A stretch of DNA of 64,000 bases, taken from NCBI GenBank assembly GCA_015680685.1, contig MNCI01014495.1, forward strand, positions 295,096 through 359,095. Direction: 5' to 3'. Below are positions 54,700 through 64,000 of this stretch, piece after piece. The position numbers and the translations under genes were made by a program. Source of the stretch: Gnetum montanum. Its lineage: Eukaryota > Streptophyta > Gnetopsida > Gnetales > Gnetaceae. The notes beneath the pieces are model-generated. The model did no database searches and was not told the DNA's origin. It saw only the letters and a list, made by a program, of their open reading frames with translations. How positions within the stretch are numbered: position 1 is the stretch's first letter; each line of letters opens with the position of its first letter.

Positions 54700-57600
54700 T
54701 TAGCATTGGTGGCCATCTCCACCATGACTGAATTGGAAGGAGGAGATTCGAAATAATGAGCAAGGTTGTCCACTAATAGAGGCAGTATTAGTACTGGCTA
54801 TTTTAGGCTCATGGAAGGGTTTGGTTTGCTGAATGTTGGCCAATAACTTCTTATTCAGGCTTTTAGGTTTGTAGATCATCATGACCCCTAAAGGAAAATT
54901 TTTATGAATGATATAAGGTCATTTCCATAGCATTTGAAATTTAGTTCGTTGTGGTACATGTGTGGGATTCCAATAAAGAACCTTATCTCCTGGTTGGTAT
55001 TTGACTTTTCTAATCCTTAGGTCATGACGTTGTTTGTTAAAGGCCTTGTGTAGTTCATTGGATGATAGGGCGGCTAGTTGATTCTCATCTAGCAAGTTAA
55101 GGTTCATTAACCATTCTTTTTGTGCTAGATTGAGGTCAAGGTTCAATTCACATGCTGTGGATAGTGTACAGAGCTCCACTTGAATAAGAAGCGTCGGAAG
55201 TTTACCATACACTAACTCATAGGAAGAGTAGCCTATAGGAAGTTTCCATGTGGAGCGGTATGCCTAGAGAGCATCGTTCAATTCGATGCTCTAGTCTCGC
55301 CTATACTTGCTAATGGTTCATGTCAATATTTTTGTGATCTCCCTATTGGTGATTTACCTTGACCATTTACTTGAGGATGATATGGTGTAGTCAGTTTATG
55401 CTCAAATCCTAAGCGTTGCATTAACTTTTGAAGAGTCACAACTGTGAAATGTGTACCATTGTCAGAAATAGGCACACAAGGCATGTCAAACCTGTTTACG
55501 ATTTGATGATGTATAGTCTGTAACAGTGGCTACTTCTGCCCACTTGGTAAAATAGTCAACAACAATAATAATGTAGGCTTTTCCATTGGACATTGGTATA
55601 ATAGGCTCCATAAAATCAATTCCCCATATGTCAAAGGGTTCTAAAGGTTGAATCCATTGTTGTAGATCCTCCATTCTAGCAGTCATTCCCCCATCACATT
55701 GGTAGTGCTCACAAGATTGGATGAAATGATGAGCATCTCAGAACAATGTAGGCCAATAATATCTTGAAGGCAATATTTTAATGGTTGTTCATCTTCCAAT
55801 GTAATGACCCCCACAAGGACCCTTATGAGCATCTTGGAGAACTCGCAATTGATCTACATCAGGAACACAGCATCGAACCAAGCCATCGGAACACACCTTA
55901 TAAAAATGCCCATTGATTTCCATGATATATTTGGCTCTGTGAAGAAACTATTATTTCTTCTTAATGTCAAGCTCTTGTGGTATTTTTTGTGTGAGAAGAT
56001 AGGTAAGAATGCTACTATACCAATTTGTAATTGTGGTTAATTGATTGTTTATCACACCTGCAAAGAGGAGTTCATCAGAGAAATGGTCAGAAATTAGATA
56101 TTCATCCTCTTTGTTGTCCCATCGCAATCGAGATAAATGATCAGCAACAACATTCTCAGTGCCATTACAATCGACCATCATAAGATCAAACTCTTATAAG
56201 ATCATGAGCTATCGTATGATGTGAGGGCTCACCATTGGTTTATTCATTAGGAACCGAATTGCACTATGATTCGTATGTAGAAATATTTTATAGCCTAATA
56301 CATAGTGCCTAAATTTTTCTAGTGCAAACACCACAATCACTAACTCTTTTTCCATTATGGTGTAATTAAGTTGTGCACTAGCAATACTTTGACTTGCATA
56401 GTGGATGTAATAGGATCGTTTTTGATCATCTAACTGTGTAAGTATGGCTCCTAAGGAAAAGTTGGATGCGTCAGTCATTATGTGGAATGGTTTAGACTAG
56501 TTAGGAGCTTGTAGAATAGGTGTTTCTACAAGCTTCTATTTTAAGGTTTGGAAGGCCAGATCACATTCCTTGGTCCATTCAAAAGGTACATCCTTCTTCA
56601 TTAATTCTACCAAAGGTTTTGCAATCCTTGAAAAGTTCTCAATGAAGTGTCTATAATAGCCAGTATGTCCAAGGAATGATCAGATATCTTTTATAGTTTT
56701 AGGTTGCTGAGTGATTCCTTAGATGATCTTAATCATTTTAGGATCTACTTCTATCCTTTTTTGTGAAATATTGTGCCCTAATACAATGCCTTCTTGGACC
56801 ATTAAATGGCTTTTTTGCCAGTTGAGCCTTAAGTTGGTTTCTACACATCGTTTCAATACTTGCTCTAATCAGTCCAATGCTTGTTCGAAGTCCACTCCAT
56901 AGGTAGAGAAATCATCCATAAAAACCTCCACACCATTTTCTATTTGTTGTTGAAAGAAACTTAGAACCAAATGTTGAAACATTACTGAGGCATTGCACAA
57001 GCCAAATGACATCTGCTTATATGCAAATATCCCCCAAGGACTTGTGAACATAGTCTTGGCTTGGTCTTTTGGTGCTATTTGAATTTGATTATATCCACTG
57101 TAGCCATCCAGAAAATTGTAGTAGTAATGCCCTGCAATGGTATCTAAGACTTAGTCAATGAATGGTAATGGGAAGTGGTCTTTAAATGTTGCCATGTTTA
57201 GTAGCCTAAAGTCTATACACACCCTCCATTTACCTCCCTTTTTGGGCACAATGACTAACAGACTAACCCATTCACTATCAGCAATGGGATAGATGAACTC
57301 ACCTTTTAGAAGTTGTTTAATTTCTTCTTTAACCACTTTCTTATGCTTTGGGTTCAGTCACCTCTATGGTTGTCATCAAGGTTTCATGGAGGGATCAGTG
57401 TAAATTCTATGTTGGCATATCCTAGGACCTATTCCGGTTAATTCAGGATATGACCAAGCAAAGGATTTTGACCATTTTTTTTTTACCATTTTCAGTAGTC
57501 TTTCTTTTTGTTGAGGAGCAAGCTTAGTGTTAATGATTACTGATTTTCCGTTTTTGAGAAATGTATACTCCATACCGGTGGACAACTATTTTAACTCAAG

Positions 57601-58400
57601 GGGCTTTTGCTTGAACTCATAAGGGATTTCCAACTTCTCCCAGTTGATATTTTCGATGTCAGGACTTGGAAGTTGGTGATGGAGTTGCTCTAATGTATCT
57701 ATGCTATCAATGTAGGTGCAAGTCAAGCTCTTAGTTGGTTCCATGCATATAGTTGAATCGTTCTCTTTGTCAGCTATTAGCCACTGGGTGCCTTCCTATC
57801 TTGTGGCTGCAGCATACAGGCATCTTTGTATGTTAGTTATTGGTGCACACTGGTTACATGTAGGCAATGTTAAATATTGTACAAATCAAGACTTCTGCAT
57901 GCAATTACACCTTGTGTCATTGTATGCGATGAATGGAACTTTCTTCTTCTCGATCTTCCCAAATGTATTTTTCTTTGATATTTTTAGGGAAAGATCATGT
58001 ATTCCTAGGTGCACATCAATTGTGCTTAGCCATGCTCTTCCCATTATGATTGGAAATTTTCCTTTACAGTTTTTGACTTGAATCACTAGGAAATCGGCTA
58101 GATAAGACCACCCACAAATAGTGGTGACAATGTCCTCCACTAGTCCTAATGGGACAGTGATGGACTGGTCAACCAACTCTAGATGTATGTTACTCTTTTT
58201 TAGTGGAGGAAGATTCTAGGCTTTGTACATTTCCTGAAAGATTAAGTTAACACCAGAACCTGAATCTAAAAGAGCTTTGCAAGGTTTGTTCCTAGCGATT
58301 TGCAGATATATAAGAGAACTTCCAGGATCAAAAAATTTCCTATAAAGATGGCTAGCTTTAATCTAATTGGTAATTGCATGAGTTAACATGACCGTGTGTG
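54700..58400 (-). pseudogene. pol of element D, one frame with nonsense mutations
   Basis: Nine open pieces between 54700 and 58176 all fall in one reading frame, separated only by stops. Protease: LLDSGSGVNL (about 58240-58275), active site intact, followed by NCKGKFPIIMGRAWLSTIDV. RT: IADSEWVSLLVIVPKKGGKW, DHFPLPFID, MSFGLCNAS and intact FMDDFSTYG (FMDD 56911-56922). RNase H: TDASNFSLGAILTQLDD (56209-56478). Integrase: WGIDFMEP with first Asp intact and DYFTKWAEVATVTD (55486-55686). C-terminal: KVKYQPGDKVLYWNPTHVPQ (54919-55212), ending GDGHQC at 54700. Some stops are clear CAG-to-TAG and CGA-to-TGA changes (near 57350-57365). Closest family: Athila-like. Confidence 0.9.
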
Positions 58401-60923
58401 TTAAGTGTGGTCTTTGATTCAAAGGAAGCTATGAAGATTCAAATGGTGGTGAGGCATTTGGAGGATTTTTTGCTTGTGGTTGCAAGGACTTAGTTGGACC
58501 GTTGGTTCTAAAGAAATGTCTCTTCTTTATGCAGTTGTCTGAACCAATAGTAGGTTGGCGGTTGACAGCCCTTGTAGCATTATGTTGCTGTGGCTGGGTA
58601 GGGAGCTCACCTTACATAGCTAGAGCAGGTGGTAATGGAGCTAAGGGTGGAAGAGGTGTAGTTGGATGAGAAAGATAGTACGTTTGTGGAACCTCTCCTC
58701 TAGGAGAAGGAGTTCTATAGTACTCGTCGATTTGGTAGTGAGACTGAGGAGTGACGTGACTAGTAGAGTCACGTGGAGATATTGGCTACTGCACGTAGTA
58801 TCCATACAAGTCAGGTTGATAGTAAGGGTATTGTTGACGTGGTGGTGGCATTCCCCATGATTGTGGGTGTTGCCATTGTTGATCCTATTCATTTGGTTGT
58901 GGTGGAGTTCCACTTGGATAATATGTCAAGGGTTGGTGGAACTGTCTTGGGCTACCTTGAGGATAAGGTAACCTTCGGGGTGTTTGCTATCTATTTAGTC
59001 ATGGGTTTAGTGCATACATCCTAGACTCCTACAAATGTGAGATTACTGGGCAACATCCCTTAGGATGGTCATATTGACATATCTCAGATTCACCATCATT
59101 GTCTGTATCCAAATCCACAACCTCTTCAATGATGGCAGCTTTGCCCTTACCTTTATTACATGCATATTTAGTTTCGTTCTTTTTTCTCCTTCCTCGGTCA
59201 CTACCTAGTTCCCTAGACTACTCTACTATTTTGAGAATGGTTTGAAATTTATTATCTAGGGAGTCCCACATTTGGTCCACCTTTGCTGATACTTCTAATG
59301 TAAGTTTTTGAATGGGCAAAGTTTTCCTATTCACCATCTCTTCAAGTGGTGAATCTTCTTCATCCTTACAAAATCTAACTCCCTTCTTTTGGAGAGAAGG
59401 ATCTCTGTTGTATTTCTTTGCACTTTCTCTTTTTCTTAACTCTCCTTCCTCCTTGGCAACTTACTCCAACAATCTTGGTACTTGATGGGCTCTAAGCTCA
59501 GATAATCTTCCTTGGGCATAAGTTCCAAGGGTTCTTCATATTTCGTGCCTAAGTCCATCTACGAGATGGTGTAGTTGTTCCCTCTGCAAGTAGTCATGGC
59601 CAAGGCAACGATGTGATAATGCATAATATCGGCCCATGGAAGCATCCAAGGGTTTATGTCCTCCTTGTTTTCATCCTTAGATTTGCTTTCGTAGGTTGGA
59701 CACTCGGGAGTATGTTTGATACTTATCATTGAACAGTTCTAACATGGTACCCCATCATTGAATGGATTTCAATTCTAAGAACCAGTACCAACTTTCCACT
59801 TCCTTGATTAGTGTCCATGGAAACAACTTGAGTTTTTACCACTCATTTTCTATGTTTTGCAAGGCACATGCATCGTGAAATGCTTGCAAATGATTTTGAG
59901 GATCAGCGTTGTATCCCCCTTTAAATCATGGGATATTGTTCATGTCCAATCTTTTAATCCTTCTATCTTTTTGATGCCTTGTTGGGATTTTAACAACCTT
60001 AGTTATATCTAGCATACTTTGGGTAGCGAGTAAGGATTCATCGTGATCATGTTATCTATGGCGTCTATGATGCCTATGTTGTTCCCTACTCTCCCTCCTT
60101 TCATGGTGTGTTTCTCTAGAATGCCCTCATCCCCTTTCTCGACTGTTTTGTCTATTATTCCAATTTTTCCTACCATCATCCTTAAGGTCTTTCCCTCTGC
60201 GATTGCATTCTAATCCTGAAGGAGAGGGGGAAGGAGATGATGAAGGTGAAGAGGAAGGAGGACCATCACCATGATGGTGCCTGCTACCTTCTCTTCGGTG
60301 GTCACAACCTTGATTGCGATTATGATCATAATGTCCATCTTTGTCATGTGTTCGTGTTCATTTTTCAGACCCTTTGTGTCCATTGGTACCAGAATCTAGG
60401 TTATGGATAGTTGAGTGAAGATTCTAATACACAACCCCTTGACTGAAGTCAATAGGAGGAACATCATTTTGTGGAAGACCTCCTAAGGTACGTTCACCAC
60501 CCTAATTTTCACTTAGGATGTATGGGACATCCTAAGAGCAATTTCCTTCATAGATTTATGATGTCTTTCTTGTTGTAAGTCCCTTTGACATTATGCTTTT
60601 GTGGGTCGATACTCTCTTGAGTTATGTTCATGCACAACATACTCTACCTGTAAGTGCTGCATACCAATTCGTGTGAGAGCACGAAGAAGCATGCTTAGGA
60701 CTGAATGATCAGGAGGTAACACTATGTTACCTTCTAAATCACGCCAATGTAGTTGTTCATCCTGGTGGAGGATAAAGGTAAATTTTGGTATATACTTATC
60801 AAGATGAATGTATACCACACAAAACTGTTGGGGCATTGGCGAGTCATCATGTGTACTATGCCTCTGATTGTTCATTGTGTTAGACCTAGGCGATGAAACA
60901 CTCTCATGAGAAGAAGGAGACAT
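58401..60923 (-). pseudogene. gag of element D
   Basis: ATG at 60921-60923; the first piece (60591-60923) reads MSPSSHESVSSPRSNTMNNQ, then FTFILHQDEQLHWRDLEG and LPPDHSVLSMLL. A His/Asn/Asp-rich segment, a Ser/Pro tract and LECNRRG follow near 60200-60330. The Cys/His motif ICQYDHPKGCCPVISHL is complete at 59034-59082. A Pro/Tyr/Gln-rich C-terminus lies at about 58640-58913. The gag pieces share a frame different from that of pol. Confidence 0.85.
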
Positions 60924-61049
60924 GAATAATTCTTCAGTGTGTGATACTTTTCTCTTCTCTTTTCTAATAATTTTAAGATAACCAACCCTAAGGATTCATT
61001 CTAATGATGGGAAGATTCCTAAGTTCTAATTAGCGCACAAACAACAAAG

Positions 61050-61067
61050 TCCCTGGCAATGGCGCCA
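61050..61067 (-). other. Primer-binding site of element D
   Basis: TGGCGCCATTGCCAGGGA on the minus strand, one base from the 5' LTR; only two G-to-A changes from TGGCGCCGTTGCCGGGGA. Best-preserved primer site in the window. Confidence 0.87.
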
Positions 61068-61068
61068 A

Positions 61069-61899
61069 TGATGAGTGGTGAGGTACCCCTACGCTCAACC
61101 ATATGAATACGAGCATTACACGCGATCTGGTCAAACTCCAAGGACTAAGTGCTTATGCACCTTCACAGAATAAGGATGGGTTAGGCAATCGTTATCTTCC
61201 TAATCTTATTCATATGGCATGATTGTATGGTTAAGTAAACTTGAGGTATATGATTTTTATGCTTTTTATGTTTTATGTCTTGGTGCTAAAGAGGGAAGAA
61301 GTGAATTAATTGAATAACTAATTTAAATTAACTAATTAGCTAGGTCCTAACTAGTCCTAACACCAGCATCCGTTCCCACTTTCCGTACACATCTTGAACA
61401 AGTGCAATACTATTCAGGTTACCAAACACTAATCGTTACTGGGTTACCAAGTGTTCCACGCATGCTTGAAGTGGTTGTACTAAGTGTGCTTACTTGTGAA
61501 AATTAACGAATCAATAAAAGTAGCATTAATTAACTAATAAAAGCATTAAAAAACTATAAATAGCATTAAGGGTGAGAGATAAGCTATTCTAAATGCTGCA
61601 AGGTTTATCACAAAGTTTGTCTTTATTTCCAGACACAAGCTATGCTTAGGTACACAATGCTTGAATAAAGATTCGTTTACTTTATGACTCCTACTGTGGG
61701 CACTTTGAAATAATTCTAACTATGAGAGGGAGAAATTGCAAGAGTTGGGGTAAGGGGCTAAGAACTAATTGCCAAACCAAGTGTGCCTGCCTCTTATTTA
61801 TAGGCAATGAGAGAAGTCCTAGTATCGGATGTTCGATATTGCTTGGTAGGATCTAATATCGCGGACCCAATATCGTGACCCCAATATCGTGGCTCATTA
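61069..61899 (-). repeat. 5' LTR of element D
   Basis: 831 bp, colinear with 51992-52850; outer end decayed to GGCTCATTA. Antisense TATA in CTTATTTATAGGC near 61794. It has fewer U3 repeat units than the 3' copy, which accounts for much of the length difference. Confidence 0.93.
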
Positions 61900-62226
61900 A
61901 ATTTATATATGAATAACTTTAATTCTAGAAGTTTGTTCTAAATCAAAATAGGTTAATGGGATTTTCTTCTTGCATACTTTCCAATTATACATATTATGTT
62001 ATTTTTTGACCTTTACTTTTTATTAGTTGTATTAGTTTTTTATATATTTTTTATTTAATTAGTAACATAAGTTATAAGAGATTTTGTTGTGCCATACTAT
62101 CATATTTTCTTTATGTTCTTAAATGACTATTTTTGCTAGTTGGTTAGACTAAGATTAAATTTAGATCCTTGGGTTTCTAATATTTCTATTAGTTATTTAT
62201 AAGTTATTACAAATAATTAACGTGGG

Positions 62227-62738
62227 TGTTACATTAATTTTTTTTAAGGAAAGAAAGCAACATCGATGTTATAGTTTTCTTCTAGTGCAAATTATTTGGT
62301 TTATAAATACTATGTTTTCCTACAATTGAACTCTCTGTATAATTGATTATGTTTGACTGTATGTAATTTAAGGTTACTAATGTGAATTAGTTGAGTTTAT
62401 TTATTTCTAGATGAATTAAAATACTATGGATATGATTTCAAGCTAAATTATTTCATCATTTATATTGTACTTTAGATGCATTTTGTATATTAAGAGATGC
62501 GAGCTATCATATTAACATTGTCTTCGTCTAGATCCTTGGGCTATTATTTGCATTATATAACTTTCTATATTCATAGTTTACTTTTTATGTTGAATTGATT
62601 ATTGCCAATGTTGGGATAAATGCAAATTGAATTTTTTATGATTAATAAACTATTTTAAAAGAAAATTCAGCCTTGCATTTTAAGTAGTATTTTGTAGCCA
62701 TTAGGTATTAGTACATTCTCTCTAGAATGGATGTTACA
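62227..62738 (+). repeat. Probable copia-type LTR relic
   Basis: TGTTACATTAATTT opens and GGATGTTACA closes a 512-bp stretch with a TATA box at 62302-62309 (TATAAATA). A primer-site-like sequence follows. No coding region follows before the next LTR at 63175, so it is a relic or misread; no target duplication found. Confidence 0.4.
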
Positions 62739-62741
62739 TTT

Positions 62742-62758
62742 CTGTATCAGAGTGCTAA
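62742..62758 (+). other. Initiator-Met tRNA-like primer site
   Basis: CTGTATCAGAGTGCTAA resembles TGGTATCAGAGCC, the methionine primer site usual in copia elements, four bases after the LTR-like end. Confidence 0.4.
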
Positions 62759-63174
62759 GTTTCTTTCTGTAAAATCTCTTGTGAAGTCTAATTTTGTGTG
62801 TGTTTTGATGTGATGTTGACTTGTATTGTATATGCTTAAATTCAAATTGTAATAGCTTTAGGTTTTAATTTAAAATACTTATCATTGCAACTAAGAAAAA
62901 TATTCAAAGTGTGTATAAGCCCTTCTTAAACCGTAAGTATCATGACGACCTATATGAGAAATTAGATTGGTGTCAATTCTAATAGCCAATAGAATGAGCC
63001 TAATTAGCAATCACAAGAATCCTTTGTAGTGCTTCCTCATTTTATCACTTTGCTTACTATAACTATGTACCATGATATTTAGCTACCAATACAAAATCAT
63101 GAGGAAAACAAAGTAGGATAACATTAGAATGAGGAAAATGATAAGGTTATTAAGTTACAAGATTTTTTGAGGTG
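62759..63174. other. AT-rich leader-like DNA
   Basis: No ORF or repeat recognised; could be the untranslated leader of the copia-type relic. Confidence 0.3.
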
Positions 63175-64000
63175 TGATGAGTGGCGAGGTACCCCTACAC
63201 TCAACCATACGAATACGAGCATGCACGCATGATCCAGTCGAACTCCGCAGACTAAATGCCTTAACACCACAAGAAACACTTGGGGTTAATCGTTCGTTGT
63301 CTTCCCAGGCTTGCTTGTAAGTGTCACGGTGTATGGTTAAGCAAGTCTGAGGTATGTGATTTTTTTGGTATTTTCGGCTTATCTTCTATGCTACCAGGAG
63401 AAAGGGTTGAGAAAACTAAACTAACTCTAACTAAGATCTAAGTCTAAATTAACTAGCGTCAGCATCCGTTCCCACTTGCCGGACACACCCTGAACTATGC
63501 AACTGCAGCTTACCAAACGCTAATCGTTACTGGGATCGCCACACGTAACGCAAGTGCTCGAAGTGGTCGTACTGAGGCACCTATTTAGCCTACGTGTGAT
63601 AAGCAGCCGATTCCTTAGCCAGCCGTACACACCCGTGGGTGCTCGTAACTAAGTCGTACTTATCACACGATCTAGCCTAGCAATGAGCAGCCGATTCCTC
63701 AACTAGCCGTACACATTAGACCCGGGAGTTACCAAGCGCAGAATCCTGGAATACGCTACTGGGTTACCAAGCATCCAATGCTCGTAATTGAGTCGTACTC
63801 ATGCATTGCGTCAAGCAGCCGATTCCTTGACTAGCCGTACACGTCCGTAGACGCTCGTAATCAAGTCGTACTTGAACGCACTAGGAAAGCAGTAAATGAA
63901 AGCAATAAATGAAACCACGTGCTGCAAGGTTTATCCAATCAAGTTCGTCTTTATTGCCGTACACAACTTGGGTTCAGGTTACAAGCTGCTCGAATAAAGA
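63175..64000 (-). repeat. LTR of the A-D superfamily with internal repeats, cut by window end
   Basis: Starts TGATGAGTGGCGAGG and follows the family order to GCTCGAATAAAGA at the window end, short of the TATA. That point is reached after 826 bp here but about 600 bp in D; the excess is an internal repeat region (63556-63872). It is richer in CpG than the other LTRs, so it is probably a younger insertion. Whether it is a 3' LTR or solo cannot be seen. Confidence 0.88.
63556..63872. repeat. Repeat expansion inside the last LTR
   Basis: A unit of about 60 bp, AGCAGCCGATTCCTT-N-TAGCCGTACAC...GCTCGTAA-N-AAGTCGTACTT, occurs at 63602-63661 and 63813-63872. A third copy is split (63686-63715 and 63779-63800) by a stretch with two GGTTACCAAGC-like pieces of the LTR itself. 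The half-motif GCTCGAAGTGGTCGTACT at 63556 is the single copy present in the other LTRs. Confidence 0.8.

Larger units (their letters stand above)
51992..61899 (-). mobile_element. Element D, full-length Athila-like Ty3/gypsy
   Basis: 9,908 bp, TSD AATTT at 51987-51991 and 61900-61904. Its LTRs (859 and 831 bp) look more alike than those of A, and its primer site and catalytic residues are the best preserved of the set, so D is probably the youngest full copy. It has the standard order and lacks the accessory ORF of C. Confidence 0.94.

Noticed and set aside
58773-59024. 83-codon plus-strand open frame in element D (and its counterpart 39520-39801 in C)
   Set aside because: Both are antisense to the gag C-terminal low-complexity region; their similarity reflects homologous DNA.

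Overview
The window is plant nuclear DNA from a large, repeat-dominated genome. A gymnosperm is my best guess, from the depth of old nested retrotransposons and the sparse genes, but the sequence does not name a species. I can support only one intact protein-coding gene: a PIP1-type plasma-membrane aquaporin on the minus strand (45496-47328, two exons, 288 residues). Almost everything else is retroelement sequence in various states of decay.

Layout. 1-4142: 3' half of a plus-strand Ty3/gypsy element of Tat type (integrase, a tandem-repeat 3' UTR and an LTR), interrupted by single N bases where the sequence content changes abruptly. 4144-9134: a decayed minus-strand gypsy element (called E: gag plus an LTR remnant) carrying an RTE-type LINE (LINE1), next to a second RTE LINE (LINE2). 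9135-42847: a plus-strand Athila-like gypsy element (B) of about 9.4 kb, expanded to 33.7 kb by three minus-strand insertions: full-length element A (10627-20708, TSD GAGAT), a solo LTR (27257-28099) and full-length element C (29373-42719, TSD ACAAC). B itself has TSD TTAAG and splits LINE2, which resumes at 42848. 43693-44482: solo LTR with TSD CATCC. 44491-49640: low-copy-looking DNA with the aquaporin and, 1.2-1.7 kb upstream, a GC-rich promoter-like island. 49730-50137: a different solo LTR (TSD AGAAA). 51992-61899: a third full-length Athila-like element (D, minus, TSD AATTT). 62227-62758: LTR plus primer site of a probable copia relic. 63175-64000: the start of another LTR of the A-D superfamily, cut by the window end.

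Elements A-E share one plan: LTRs with TGATGA/TCATCA ends, a primer site that is a decayed form of TGGCGCCGTTGCCGGGGA, gag with an unusual Cys/His motif, protease, reverse transcriptase, RNase H and integrase, then about 2 kb of conserved non-coding 3' UTR and a GTGGGGGTA-type polypurine tract. C alone also carries a decayed third ORF between pol and the 3' LTR, preceded by an LTR-like promoter remnant. All have stop codons in their coding regions, mostly of the C-to-T type expected from methylated cytosine, so none looks autonomous now. I found no CRISPR array, tRNA, rRNA or bacterial-type system. The most unusual material is the accessory ORF of C and its internal promoter, the exchange of palindrome arrays between LTR families, and the promoter-like island near the aquaporin.
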